A stretch of DNA of 64,000 bases, taken from contig NZ_JAGDFV010000004.1 in NCBI RefSeq assembly GCF_017497985.1, forward strand, positions 1 to 64,000, written 5' to 3'. Source of the stretch: Meiothermus sp. CFH 77666. Its GTDB lineage: Bacteria > Deinococcota > Deinococci > Deinococcales > Thermaceae. This document shows, one piece after another, positions 1 through 8,301 of this stretch (position 1 is its first letter; each line of letters starts with the position of its first letter). A program made the translations under genes and the position numbers. Under the pieces are notes generated by a model. It saw only the letters and a program-made list of their open reading frames with translations, did not search any database and was not told the origin of the DNA.

Positions 1-148
1 TCGCCAGCAGGTTGGTGCGTCCACTCCCCAGCCCCATCAGCACCAGCATGAACAACAAGCGCCAATCGTAGGTGGTGTTGTGGGCTCGCAGATCGGGTAC
101 TTCCATCAGGTAGGGAATCGGGCTGGGGATCTGTATGGTCGTCTTCAT
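1..148 (-). CDS. ISAs1-type transposase, N-terminal part (cut by window edge)
   Basis: Only the first 49 codons are visible; the gene runs off the left edge. The start (MKTTIQIPSP) is followed by YLMEVPDLRAHNTTYDWRLL, which resembles the DDE_Tnp_1-associated N-terminal domain of ISAs1 (H-repeat) transposases: a P-D-x-R motif, then a hydrophobic stretch FMLVLMGLGSG. The ATG lies 9 nt inside a 14-bp sequence that looks like the terminal repeat of this element (157-170). The catalytic residues are outside the window, so whether the enzyme is intact cannot be judged. Family assignment rests on this short N-terminal pattern. Confidence 0.6.
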   Translation of the reverse strand, partial: MKTTIQIPSPIPYLMEVPDLRAHNTTYDWRLLFMLVLMGLGSGRTNLLA

Positions 149-156
149 GCAGAATT

Positions 157-170
157 ATGATAAAAGCCTG
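157..170. repeat. Terminal inverted repeat of the ISAs1-like element
   Basis: ATGATAAAAGCCTG (minus strand CAGGCTTTTATCAT) sits directly upstream of the transposase start. The same 14 bases begin or end the two 165-166 bp MITEs at 3032-3196 and 55893-56058. I infer that it is the outer end of the transposon and that this element could mobilise the MITEs. Confidence 0.6.
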
Positions 171-232
171 ACCCTGCTGGTACTGGCTTGTTTCATGGCC
201 TTATTATGCTGGAATATTGATTAACAGACCAC
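171..232 (-). mobile_element. Remnant of an IS630-type element end
   Basis: Read on the minus strand from 232, the sequence begins GTGGTCTGTTAATCAATATT and continues CCAGCATAATAA. It is nearly identical over about 30 bases to the left end of the IS630 remnant at 57880 (GTGGTCTGGTAATCAATATT). Only about 62 bp remain before the ISAs1-like element begins at 170, so the younger element probably inserted into the older one. The outer flank at 233-234 is not the TA expected for an intact IS630 end. Confidence 0.6.
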
Positions 233-339
233 TCAGCCAGTCCTGAGCCACTTTCCAACTGCTTCTTCGACAGTTCAGCCTCAAACTCCTGGCAGAAATC
301 ATCCACATCACAGAACAACTCGAGTAGAGATATGCTCAT
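193..339 (-). pseudogene. IS982-like transposase fragment, N-terminus only
   Basis: A clear ribosome site (AGGAGG, then TCAAT) precedes an ATG at 339. The 48-codon frame begins MSISLLELFCDVDDFCQEFE, which resembles the start of IS982-family transposases (ELFC-x-VDDFC). After about 35 codons the frame crosses into the IS630 end at 232 and stops at 193. The rest of the transposase is missing, so this is a scar and not a working gene. Together with the neighbours it shows at least three insertion events downstream of gyrA. Confidence 0.6.
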
Positions 340-496
340 ATTGACCTCCTCGTTGGCTTGGGCAGTTGCCAGATTGCACCCTTAGCCTACTTGGAGGTCT
401 TTCTTTTCTCTACCTGCACGACTTTTTCTTCTCTTCTCTATCTCCGAACTGGCGCTATGATGAATGTATCTGTACCGGCATTTGTACAACTATGTG

Positions 497-2917
497 CTAA
501 TCCTGCGGCGCAATCACGAACGCCGAGGCGATTTCGTCTTTATCGCTCAGGTTCATCACCTTTACGCCACTGGTGGCCCGTCCGTACTGCGCGATGCTGG
601 CAACATTGGTGCGGATGGCGATGCCCCGGCGTGAGAGCACCAGCAGGTCTTCGTTGCCCTGTACGCGCATGAGGGCTGCCAGTTGCCCCACTTTTTCGTT
701 GGTGTTGAAGGTGATGACGCCCATACCACCCCGGCCTTGCAGGGGATATTCCGAGACCGGGGTGCGTTTGCCGTAGCCGTAGGTGCCCACCGCCAGCACC
801 TCCCCTTCCTCGCCTTTGGGCAGAATGACCAGCGAAACCACGCGGTCGTCGCGGCCTTCTTTGAAGCGGATGCCCGTAACGCCCTGGCTGGCCCGCCCGG
901 TAGCGCGCACATCGGAGAGCTCGAAACGGATGGCCTGGCCGCTTTGCGTGGCGAGCATAACCTGGTCGCCCTCCTGGGCTATGGCCACCCCCACCAGCGC
1001 GTCGTTTTCCACCAGATTTATGGCAATAAGCCCGGCGCTGCTCAGGTTCTGGTACTCCTTAATCTCGGTTTTCTTTACCAGGCCATCCCTGGTGGCAAAC
1101 ACAAAGTAGCCTTCCTGGGTCAGGTCGCGTACGTTTAGGAGAGCTGCCACCTCTTCGCCTTCTTGCAAGGGCAGCAGACTGACCACGTGGGTACCCCGGG
1201 CCTGGCGGCCGGCCTCGGGTAGCTCGTGAACTTTCTCGCCATAGACCCGGCCCCGGTTGGTAAAGATCAAGAGGGTGTCGTGCATGGAGGCCACAAACAC
1301 CGAGATGGCCTCGTCTTCTTCCTTGGTTTTGCCGGCCTGGGCCCCCACCCCGCCACGCCCCTGCGCCCGGTAGGCCTCGAGGGGGGTGCGCTTCATAAAG
1401 CCCTGGCTGGTCAGGGTGATGACCATAGGCTCATCTTCGATCAGGTCTTCGATGCTGAAGCCCTCCTCGAACTCGGTGATCTGGGTGCGGCGCTGGTCAC
1501 CGTACTTCTTCTTGATGTCCAGGAGCTCGCTCTTAACCACCCGCCACAGCCGTTTCTGATCGCCCAAAATGGCCTCGAGGCGGCCAATTTCCTCCATCAG
1601 CTCGCGGTACTCCTCTTGCAGCTTGTCGCGCTCCAGACCCACCAACCGTTGCAAGCGCATGTCCAGGATGGCCTGGGCTTGAATTTCGGTCAGACTGAAC
1701 CGACTCATCAAGCCGCTGCGGGCCTCGGCGGCATCCTGCGAGGCGCGAATCAGGGCGATGACCTCGTCAATGTGGTCGAGGGCAATCAGCAGCCCTTCCA
1801 GGATGTGGGCGCGCTCTTTGGCTTTGCGCAGCTCGTACTCGGTGCGCTTGCGCACCACCTCGCCCCGGTGCTCGAGGTAGTAGCGCATCATCTCGAGCAA
1901 GGTCAGCACCTTGGGCTCGCCCTTCACGATGGCCAGCAGGTTTACGGTGAAGCTGGTTTGCAGCCGGGAGTGCTTGTACAGCTTGTTGAGCACCACCTGG
2001 GGGTTGCTACCCCGCTTCAGCTCGATAGCAATGCGCAAGCCCTGGCGGTCGGACTCATCGCGCAAAGCCGAGATTTCGTCAATCACCTTATTTCGTACCA
2101 GTCCTGCAATTTGTGCAATGAGGTCGGCTTTGTTGACCTGGTAAGGAATCTCGGTGAAGACCAGCATGGCCCGCCCGTTCTTGTCCTCGTTGCGAACCCT
2201 GGCCCGCACCTTGAGGCTACCGCGCCCGGTGGCGTAGGCTTCCTTGATGCCCCGGCGGGAGAGCTTGGCTCCGGTCGGAAAGTCCGGCCCCGGCAGCACC
2301 TTCATCACTTCCTCGAGCGAGACCTCGGGGTTGTCAATCATCAGCACCAGCGCATCCACCACTTCGTTCAGGTTGTGGGGGGGAAGGCTGGTGGCCATCC
2401 CGACTGCAATCCCGGCGGAGCCGTTTACCAGCAGGTTGGGCAGGGCAGCGGGGAGCACCTCGGGCTGTTCCTGGGTGCCGTCGTAGTTGGGTACGAACGG
2501 TACGGTCTCTTTGTCGAGGTCTTGCAAAAGCTCGAGGCCAATGTTTGAGAGTCGTGCTTCGGTGTAGCGCTGGGCTGCAGGGGGGTCTCCGTCGAGCGAG
2601 CCAAAGTTGCCCTGCCCATCAATCAGCGGGTAGCGCAGGTTCCAGGGCTGGGCCAGGCGCACCAGGGTGTCGTAGATAGCGGCGTCGCCGTGGGGGTGAA
2701 ACTTACCCATCACCTCACCCACGATTTTGGCGCTCTTGACGTGTTTGCGGTTGGGGAGCACGCCGTCCTGGTAGGCCCCATACAGGATGCGCCGCTGCAC
2801 CGGCTTGAGGCCATCGCGCACATCCGGCAGGGCCCGGTCTACGATGACCGACATGGCGTAGTTAATGAAGCTTTGTTTGACTTCGTCGGTGATTTCAATT
2901 GGTAGGACTTGGGACAT
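497..2917 (-). CDS. gyrA: DNA gyrase subunit A
   Basis: GyrA carries the DNA-cleaving part of the gyrase A2B2 complex, which introduces negative supercoils using ATP. The 806-residue protein is of usual length. The winged-helix region holds RYTEARL with the catalytic tyrosine at 118. The coiled-coil region follows, and a C-terminal beta-pinwheel from about residue 500 has repeated (Q/E)GRGGxG-type motifs. The GyrA-box appears as QGRGGVG instead of the canonical QRRGGKG. In the quinolone region [11 protein letters not shown], Ala79 replaces the serine of E. coli (Ser83). GyrB is not in the window. The start follows CAGGAGAT-type spacing and is the family start. Promoter and leader are described separately. 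Confidence 0.97.
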   Translation of the reverse strand: MSQVLPIEITDEVKQSFINYAMSVIVDRALPDVRDGLKPVQRRILYGAYQDGVLPNRKHVKSAKIVGEVMGKFHPHGDAAIYDTLVRLAQPWNLRYPLIDGQGNFGSLDGDPPAAQRYTEARLSNIGLELLQDLDKETVPFVPNYDGTQEQPEVLPAALPNLLVNGSAGIAVGMATSLPPHNLNEVVDALVLMIDNPEVSLEEVMKVLPGPDFPTGAKLSRRGIKEAYATGRGSLKVRARVRNEDKNGRAMLVFTEIPYQVNKADLIAQIAGLVRNKVIDEISALRDESDRQGLRIAIELKRGSNPQVVLNKLYKHSRLQTSFTVNLLAIVKGEPKVLTLLEMMRYYLEHRGEVVRKRTEYELRKAKERAHILEGLLIALDHIDEVIALIRASQDAAEARSGLMSRFSLTEIQAQAILDMRLQRLVGLERDKLQEEYRELMEEIGRLEAILGDQKRLWRVVKSELLDIKKKYGDQRRTQITEFEEGFSIEDLIEDEPMVITLTSQGFMKRTPLEAYRAQGRGGVGAQAGKTKEEDEAISVFVASMHDTLLIFTNRGRVYGEKVHELPEAGRQARGTHVVSLLPLQEGEEVAALLNVRDLTQEGYFVFATRDGLVKKTEIKEYQNLSSAGLIAINLVENDALVGVAIAQEGDQVMLATQSGQAIRFELSDVRATGRASQGVTGIRFKEGRDDRVVSLVILPKGEEGEVLAVGTYGYGKRTPVSEYPLQGRGGMGVITFNTNEKVGQLAALMRVQGNEDLLVLSRRGIAIRTNVASIAQYGRATSGVKVMNLSDKDEIASAFVIAPQD

Positions 2918-2945
2918 TCAATATCTCCTGTTTCGTTTTCGGCAC

Positions 2946-2970
2946 AAAAAAAGCGCCTTGGACGCGCTTT
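2946..2970 (-). terminator. Intrinsic terminator-like hairpin in the gyrA leader
   Basis: On the minus strand, AAAGCGC-GTCCAAG-GCGCTTT forms a perfect 7-bp stem with a 7-nt loop followed by a run of seven T. It lies about 15 nt after the predicted transcription start of gyrA and 29 nt before its ATG. Placed after, not before, the promoter, it should either abort most transcripts or act as an attenuator. Confidence 0.75.
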
Positions 2971-2984
2971 ATATCCAACAAATT

Positions 2985-3013
2985 ATTATACCCTATTGAG
3001 GCTGTTATGTCAA
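2985..3013 (-). promoter_or_regulatory. Consensus sigma-A promoter of gyrA
   Basis: Minus strand TTGACA (3008-3013), 17-bp spacer, TATAAT (2985-2990): a perfect match to the housekeeping consensus with ideal spacing. The predicted start is near 2978. It reads into gyrA through the hairpin at 2946-2970. Confidence 0.85.
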
Positions 3014-3031
3014 AAACATAATTTCTTGACC

Positions 3032-3196
3032 CAGGCTTTTATCATTTACCTGGGCATCGTCGCTTCAACCCCCCACACGGCGACACCGGGTTGCCGCCAG
3101 AACTGTTATATTCGGCAAAAGGAGCACCAAACTGGCTGACGGTGTCGCCACCCACTCCCGCAAAGGGAGAGGGAAAGGGGAAACGATAAAAGCCCG
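3032..3196. mobile_element. MITE copy A (165 bp), upstream of gyrA
   Basis: The ends are CAGGCTTTTATCAT (3032-3045) and ACGATAAAAGCCCG (3183-3196), which are inverted repeats of each other. The interior contains CGGCGACACCGGG and a GC-rich hairpin region shared with copy C (55893-56058) and, degenerate, with 35082-35208. Flanks ATTTCTTGACC and ATTTCGTGGCC match at 9 of 11 positions, suggesting a decayed target duplication. It has no credible coding frame. It lies 19 bp upstream of the gyrA -35 box. The rest of the gap (3197-3383) holds only a small hairpin. Confidence 0.7.
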
Positions 3197-3305
3197 ATTT
3201 CGTGGCCAAATGGGGCACTTTGCCCGGATAGCTGCGGAGAATGGCGCAATGAACGGCACATTTGTTGCTCTGATATCGTCCAATCCGTTTCCCTCCGCTC
3301 CTACC

Positions 3306-3320
3306 CTCTCACAGTGAGAG
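3306..3320. repeat. Short perfect hairpin after the DUF1501 gene
   Basis: CTCTCAC-A-GTGAGAG forms a 7-bp stem 64 bp downstream of the DUF1501 stop. No T-run follows on either strand, so it is at best a weak transcript end or mRNA 3' protector. Confidence 0.35.
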
Positions 3321-3383
3321 ACGGTTTTCGCTGACCATTCTGGGTTATGTCCTGCGTGCCCCTCAAAGCTCTGCTACCCAGGT

Positions 3384-4556
3384 TCATATCAAGGCTACTG
3401 GACTAAAATCGCCTCCCAGCACCTGGCGCGGGTTGGCGGCAATCCACTGCAAGGCCGAGGCGTAGACGTTGCGGAAGTCGGTCTGGTATTTGAGCGCGTT
3501 CAGCTCGAGATCCTCGAGGTCGGGCTCGCTCCCGAACAGCCCACCCTTTACGCCCCCTCCGAGTACAAACATCAGCCCACCCTCCCCGTGATCGGTGCCA
3601 TAGGAGGCATTCTCGGCGACTTGTCGCCCAAACTCGCTAAACACCATAATCATTACGTCTTTATCCCGATCGATGGCCTTCATATCCGCACGGAAGGCGG
3701 TGATGGCCTGGGCCACATAGCCCAGTAGCTCGGCCTGGCGGGGGGGCTGCCCGGCGTGCGTATCCCAGCCGCCGAGGGTGGTGTAGTAGACGCTGCTGCC
3801 CAGCCCCCCGGCAATCATGCGGGCGATGTCGCCCATGCTTCGGCCAAAGGCATTATCGGGGTACTGGGCGCGATTTTTCACCTCGCGCAGTCGCCCGATT
3901 TTGTCCAGGGCCCCCTTCAGCGAGAGCATGGCCTTTCGAACTTCCTCCGCGGTGCCGCTGCGGACTAAGCGGGCCTCCTGGTTAAAAGCCTCCTCGAACT
4001 GCCGGGGCAGCCGAATGCTGAAGGCATCAATGCTGCTGATGGCGGGTGCGCTGCGCCGTTCCCCTACCAGGGCCTGGGGGGTGGCTCCGCCCAGAAAGGT
4101 GTCGCAGAAAGGATCGTCCTGGAGGTCGCCCCAGCGGCCCAACCAGCCGGTTTCTTGCCTGCGGCTGGGGTCGGCGGTGTGCCAGATGGAGGTGGAAATA
4201 AAGTGGCTGCGGTTGGGGTTGGGGTAGCCTACTTGTGGGATGATGGCCAGTTCGCCGTTGTTCCACATCGGCATCAGCGGCCTTAGTTCGGGGTGAAGGC
4301 CCAGTTTTTGCCCATTGGCTCCCAAATCCAGCACTTCTTCGCGCTTGATGGCGATATTGGGGCGCAGGCGGTAGTAGAGTTCGTTGCGGTAGGGAATCAG
4401 GGTGTTGAGCTGGTCGTTGCCGCCGAACAGGTTGACGACTACCAGGATTTTGTCCCTGGACTGCGCTGCCAGAGCAGTTTTGGAAAGCAATGAGGGCGCA
4501 CCCTGCCCCAGGGCCAGTGTCAACAGGGATTTTTGGATGAAATCGCGTCGGTTCAT
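3384..4556 (-). CDS. DUF1501 family exported protein
   Basis: The 390-residue protein has a twin-arginine leader (NRRDFIQKSLLTLALG) and so is predicted to be exported folded by Tat. DUF1501 proteins share an alkaline-phosphatase/sulfatase-like fold and are of unknown function. Conserved features seen here are LVVVNLFGGNDQLNTLIPY near residue 40, FISTSIWHTADPS, and GWDTHAG and FSEFGRQVAEN with TDHGEGG toward the C-terminus. It follows the DUF1800 gene by 15 nt in one operon; these two families almost always occur as a pair. Substrate and role are unknown. Confidence 0.9.
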   Translation of the reverse strand: MNRRDFIQKSLLTLALGQGAPSLLSKTALAAQSRDKILVVVNLFGGNDQLNTLIPYRNELYYRLRPNIAIKREEVLDLGANGQKLGLHPELRPLMPMWNNGELAIIPQVGYPNPNRSHFISTSIWHTADPSRRQETGWLGRWGDLQDDPFCDTFLGGATPQALVGERRSAPAISSIDAFSIRLPRQFEEAFNQEARLVRSGTAEEVRKAMLSLKGALDKIGRLREVKNRAQYPDNAFGRSMGDIARMIAGGLGSSVYYTTLGGWDTHAGQPPRQAELLGYVAQAITAFRADMKAIDRDKDVMIMVFSEFGRQVAENASYGTDHGEGGLMFVLGGGVKGGLFGSEPDLEDLELNALKYQTDFRNVYASALQWIAANPRQVLGGDFSPVALI

Positions 4557-4571
4557 GGGAACCTCGTCTGG

Positions 4572-5774
4572 CTAGAGTAGCTGGGCCTCCGGCTTGACCA
4601 GGGCCAGCGCACCACTGCCGTTGTCCATAAAGACTTCAAGATCGAGCTTATACTCCCGGCCCGCAAAGCCCGCCAGCAGATTGAGGCGGTTCAGGAAGGG
4701 CGACTCGGCCAGCCAGGATAGGCCACCATCCCAGCCCGCTACGGTGGGGGGGTCGAAGGGGATTTGCCCCATAGCGGCCAGGGCCTGGTAAAGCCCACGC
4801 CCAGGCCGCCCCTCGAAATCCAACGCCGTAACCCCGGCGGCGTACCACAGCCCCACCAGGTATTCCAGGGGGCTTTTGATGATGGCGTTGCGGTATTGCG
4901 GGCTGTAGAACTCGTCGCGGGTGAAGAGCCAGCGCAAGAACTCGCGTGTGCCGCCGCTGTGGAAAACCCGTGCGGCTTCCTGTACCAGCGGCTCGGGCGG
5001 TTCGGGGCATAGATAGAACTTCAGCAGCTTTCGTCCGACAAACTCGTAGGTTTTGGGGTGGGCGATCAGGATTTCCAGCACCTCATCGCCGGTTTTGATG
5101 CGCTTACCCAGGAAGGTTTTCTCGCCCGGGTCGTGCCAGTTGCGGTTGAAAACAAACTCGAAGGCCACATTGGCGCTGGCCTCGCGGGGGCGCTGGCCGC
5201 CGGGTAGGCGCACCGTCCAGCCGGTGAAAGCCCGGGCCGCTTCCAGGATGTCCTGCTCGGTGTAGTGGCCGGGGCCGATGGTGTAGAGCTCGAGCAGCTC
5301 CCGCGCCCAGTTCTGGTTGGGGTGCTCCTTGCGGCTCTGGGCGTTGTTGAGATAAAGGAGCATGACCGGGTTTCTGGCGATGGCCTTCAGGAGTTCGCCA
5401 TAGGGCCCGTAGCCCAGTTGCCGGAAGGTGGCAAACTGGTTCCAGAAGTCTATGCCCTGGGCACCCATGGTTTCGCGGAACTCCGAGGTCAGGTGGCCGT
5501 GCCAGAACAGCACCAGGCGCTCGGCGGCGGGGGTGGGGGTGGTGAGCCAGTGGTTCAGCCAGCGCTGGCTGATTTCGCGGTGCTGCTGGCCGCGCTCGTT
5601 GCGAGTGGCGGCGGTGGTGTAAGCAGGGGCGGGGGCCGGGTCGCGCAGCAAATAATCCACTGCGGCCTCGAGGCCCATCTCCACCAGCTGCTGGGCCTCC
5701 TGCTTTCGCCCTCTTGCGGCGGCCCGGCGCAGCAGGTGGGTGGCTTGGGGGTAGGTCAGTGCTCGAGCCATCAT
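4572..5774 (-). CDS. DUF1800 family protein
   Basis: The 400-residue protein carries the DUF1800 signatures: FWHGHLTSEFRETMG around residue 90, then NQNWARELLELYTIG and AARAFTGWTV in the middle, and GWDGGLSWL near the end. The first ATG follows AAGAGGAAATTC, a good ribosome site; a second ATG is adjacent. No signal peptide is obvious, unlike its partner. It is the first gene of the operon with the DUF1501 gene. The families co-occur in many bacteria, and a role in assembling or processing exported material is only a guess. Confidence 0.88.
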   Translation of the reverse strand: MMARALTYPQATHLLRRAAARGRKQEAQQLVEMGLEAAVDYLLRDPAPAPAYTTAATRNERGQQHREISQRWLNHWLTTPTPAAERLVLFWHGHLTSEFRETMGAQGIDFWNQFATFRQLGYGPYGELLKAIARNPVMLLYLNNAQSRKEHPNQNWARELLELYTIGPGHYTEQDILEAARAFTGWTVRLPGGQRPREASANVAFEFVFNRNWHDPGEKTFLGKRIKTGDEVLEILIAHPKTYEFVGRKLLKFYLCPEPPEPLVQEAARVFHSGGTREFLRWLFTRDEFYSPQYRNAIIKSPLEYLVGLWYAAGVTALDFEGRPGRGLYQALAAMGQIPFDPPTVAGWDGGLSWLAESPFLNRLNLLAGFAGREYKLDLEVFMDNGSGALALVKPEAQLL

Positions 5775-5899
5775 GAATTTCCTCTTGATTTGAAAATAGC
5801 CCGCCTACCTGAAACCAGCCTTAAGGAGGCACCGATGGCAAATGGTCACCGATGCCTACGGGACTGATTATCGTTACCGGGGGTATGGCGCCCTCGCCT

Positions 5900-5929
5900 T
5901 TGCGAGGCCCGCTTAATCTGGCATAGAAT
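5900..5929 (+). promoter_or_regulatory. Possible ppk2 promoter
   Basis: TTGCGA (5900-5905), 18-bp spacer, TAGAAT (5924-5929), 18 bp before the ppk2 ATG. The -35 overlaps a small palindrome (CCTCGC-CTTT-GCGAGG, 5892-5907). Confidence 0.45.
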
Positions 5930-5947
5930 CGCCTGCAAAGGAGCGTT

Positions 5948-6751
5948 ATGAAAAAGTATCGTGTTGAACCCGGTAACTCATTTCGCCTCGAGCATTTCGA
6001 CCCCGATGACACCAGCGCCTTCAAAGGCGGCAAACAGGAAGCCCTGGTGGCGCTGGAAGGGCTGAACAAAAAGCTGGAAAAGCTGCAAGAGCTGCTCTTT
6101 GCCGAAGGCAAGCACAAGGTGCTGGTAGTGTTGCAGGCCATGGACGCGGGCGGCAAGGATGGCACCATCCGGGTGGTCTTCGACGGGGTAGACCCCAGCG
6201 GGGTGCGGGTGGCCAGCTTTGGCGTGCCCACCGAGCACGAGCTGGCCCGCGACTACCTCTGGCGGGTGCACCAGCAGGTGCCGCGCAAGGGTGAGCTGGT
6301 TATTTTCAATCGCTCGCACTACGAAGATGTGCTGGTCGTGCGGGTCAAGAACCTGGTACCCAAAGCGGTCTGGCAGAAGCGCTACCGCCACATCCGCGAG
6401 TTCGAACGAATGCTGGCCGACGAGGGTACTACCATCCTCAAGTTCTTCTTACACATCTCCAAAGACGAGCAGCGCGAACGCCTGCAAGAGCGGCTGGACA
6501 ACCCCGAGAAACGCTGGAAGTTCCGCAAGGGCGACCTCGACGACCGCAAACTGTGGGATCAGTACCAGGAAGCCTTCGAGGATGCCATCCGCGAGACCAG
6601 TACCGAGTACGCCCCCTGGTACGTGATACCGGCCAATAAGAACTGGTATCGCAACTGGCTGGTGAGTAGCATCCTGGTCGAAACCCTGGAAAGCCTCGAG
6701 ATGCAGTACCCCAGGCCGGAGATTGGCCTCGAGAAAATCGTGATCGAGTGA
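5948..6751 (+). CDS. ppk2: Polyphosphate kinase 2, class III type
   Basis: PPK2 enzymes transfer phosphate between polyphosphate and nucleotides; class III members phosphorylate both AMP and ADP. The 267-residue single-domain protein has the Walker A-like AMDAGGKDGT (64-73), Walker B-like IFNRSHYEDVL (119-129) and the lid region KRYRHIREFERML. From memory it closely resembles the structurally studied Meiothermus ruber PPK2, including the SEKIVIE-like C-terminus (LEKIVIE). The ATG follows AAAGGAGCGTT. It is monocistronic and converges on the next gene with a 5-nt gap. Confidence 0.95.
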   Translation: MKKYRVEPGNSFRLEHFDPDDTSAFKGGKQEALVALEGLNKKLEKLQELLFAEGKHKVLVVLQAMDAGGKDGTIRVVFDGVDPSGVRVASFGVPTEHELARDYLWRVHQQVPRKGELVIFNRSHYEDVLVVRVKNLVPKAVWQKRYRHIREFERMLADEGTTILKFFLHISKDEQRERLQERLDNPEKRWKFRKGDLDDRKLWDQYQEAFEDAIRETSTEYAPWYVIPANKNWYRNWLVSSILVETLESLEMQYPRPEIGLEKIVIE

Positions 6752-6756
6752 GCCCC

Positions 6757-7080
6757 TTACCAGGGGTTGGGGGCGCTCCAGACCCGCTTGCGCCACTGCT
6801 CCCGCGCTGCCTCGACCTGCGCGGGGTCGTCCTCGTCGAGCGGCATCAGGCCGGTCTTGCGCCAGTAGGTCAGGCGGCGGCGCACCGACGGGTCGAAATC
6901 GTCCTCGCTGACCGGGCCGATGGGCTGGTACTCGCGGCCATCGTAGCGCCACAGCCAGCCGTGCCAGTACACCGTGGCGTCGTAGGGGGACACTCCGTAG
7001 CGGCTGGCTGCCTCATTGGTCAGGGGGTCGTCCACCACCCAGTCGCGCCAGACGAATTTGGGGGGTTTGGGTTTTTGCAT
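6757..7080 (-). CDS. Conserved hypothetical, tryptophan-rich small protein
   Basis: The 107-residue frame begins MQKPKPPKFVWRDWVVDDPL and is rich in W, R, D and P, with no membrane segment, signal peptide or recognised motif. The composition (FVWRDWVVDD, VYWHGWLWRYDGREY) and the good codon pattern argue for a real soluble protein. It ends 5 nt from the ppk2 stop on the opposite strand. The only ribosome-site hint is GAGGTC about 10 nt before the ATG. I do not recognise the family and assign no function. Confidence 0.65.
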   Translation of the reverse strand: MQKPKPPKFVWRDWVVDDPLTNEAASRYGVSPYDATVYWHGWLWRYDGREYQPIGPVSEDDFDPSVRRRLTYWRKTGLMPLDEDDPAQVEAAREQWRKRVWSAPNPW

Positions 7081-7209
7081 GGTTTTGACCTCCGTACAGG
7101 AAGGCTTCCGTGAATCCTGGTGCGGGTTCAGCAGCCCTCCTGAGCTGGAGATTAGGCGGGTTCAATTGTCCGTCGAACGGAAATCACTCGAGCGGCAAAA
7201 TGAACCTGT

Positions 7210-8208
7210 ATGCCAAAGGCTTATCAGGTTTACCAGAGGGTTTTAGAGGTGGGCCGGGACTATCTGGGCCGGCCCAAAGCCAGCGACCCGGAGACCGCAG
7301 CGACTCTGCTGGGGCTGGATCAGGCTTCCTTTGCGGCATTTACCCACCGGCTCGGGCTGGGCAGCGCCAAGCACCTGCGCTACACGGTGCTGCCCCTGGC
7401 CTGTGCAAAGCCGCCCCTGGGCCCCATCCTGCGCGAGATGCTGGCTGCCGGGGCCAGCTTTGCCGAGCTACAAAAGCTGCAAAGCCGCTACCGCAGGCGC
7501 GAACTGGAACTGGCCCAGCTCCAGGAAGCAGCCAAAGCGCGGGCCTGGCGCAGCCTGCTGGTCAAGCGGCGGGCGCTGCCCGACTGGGCGACCCGGCCGG
7601 TCTGGATTTTCCCTGCCGATGTGCGACTGCGTGAGCTCGAGGGTCTGAACCCCACAATTGCCGAGGTGCTGGTGGAGCGGTACAGCCAGCCGGGAGAGTG
7701 GGTGGTAGACCCCATGGCCGGCAAGGGAACGGTGGTGCAAAAAGCCCTCGAGCTGGGCCGCCGGGCCTGGGGCAGCGACCTGAAGGGCGATAATGATCTG
7801 GTTAAGCGGCTCGACATTGCCGACCTGGTCGAAGCCCTGGGTGAAGAAGTGGCCGATTTGCTGGTACTGCACCCCCCCACCTTTGCCTGGTTTGCGCAGA
7901 ACGTCTTTGACCCGAAAACGCACGAGCACCCCGAGACCGATTACGCCAACTGGCTTTCGGGCCACCTCGAGCACGCCCTGCCCGTGCTCAAACCGGGGGG
8001 GCGGCTGGTGCTGATCGTGCGGCCCGACCACAAGCCGCGAGGGCTCATCCGCCAGGACGGGCTGCTTCGGTGGGCGTTTGTAGCCCCTGTGGAATATCTG
8101 CTGAGTGAGAAGGACCTCGAGCCCGTTCACTACCACCTGGCCGTTTCGGAAGATGGCGAGGAGGACTGGAGCATATTTGTAGGCAAAAAACCTGTGCTAG
8201 ACGACTGA
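7210..8208 (+). CDS. Orphan SAM-dependent methyltransferase-like protein
   Basis: The 332-residue protein has an alpha-helical N-terminal half (about 1-120) and a class I methyltransferase half. The SAM-binding motif I is DPMAGKGTVVQKALELG near residue 170, followed by acidic GSDL. The motif-IV position reads LLVLHPPTFAW, where DNA amino-methyltransferases have (D/N/S)PP(Y/F). ALPVLKPGGRLVLIVRPD is the typical late strand. No restriction endonuclease or specificity gene adjoins it. The start is uncertain because no clear ribosome site precedes the ATG. DNA or RNA could be the substrate. Confidence 0.7.
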   Translation: MPKAYQVYQRVLEVGRDYLGRPKASDPETAATLLGLDQASFAAFTHRLGLGSAKHLRYTVLPLACAKPPLGPILREMLAAGASFAELQKLQSRYRRRELELAQLQEAAKARAWRSLLVKRRALPDWATRPVWIFPADVRLRELEGLNPTIAEVLVERYSQPGEWVVDPMAGKGTVVQKALELGRRAWGSDLKGDNDLVKRLDIADLVEALGEEVADLLVLHPPTFAWFAQNVFDPKTHEHPETDYANWLSGHLEHALPVLKPGGRLVLIVRPDHKPRGLIRQDGLLRWAFVAPVEYLLSEKDLEPVHYHLAVSEDGEEDWSIFVGKKPVLDD

Positions 8209-8301
8209 CCCCAAGCCCTCGCGATCGAACCAAGAAACTGAACCCCCAGAATTCCGCCGGACGAAAAAGTGGATATCGGGATACTGCCTTTGGAGGTAAA
8301 C

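Noticed and set aside
1226-2548. Long open frame antisense to gyrA (440 codons)
   Set aside because: Shadow of gyrA in GC-rich DNA; His/Gln/Gly-rich composition without motifs.
3065-3283. Minus-strand open frame of 72 codons over MITE copy A
   Set aside because: It follows the repeat, has no ribosome site, and codon use is not protein-like.
5835-5867. Ten-codon frame MANGHRCLRD after a strong AAGGAGG
   Set aside because: Too short, no signal-peptide or motif, and the AAGGAGG could be chance in the gap before ppk2; no partner gene.
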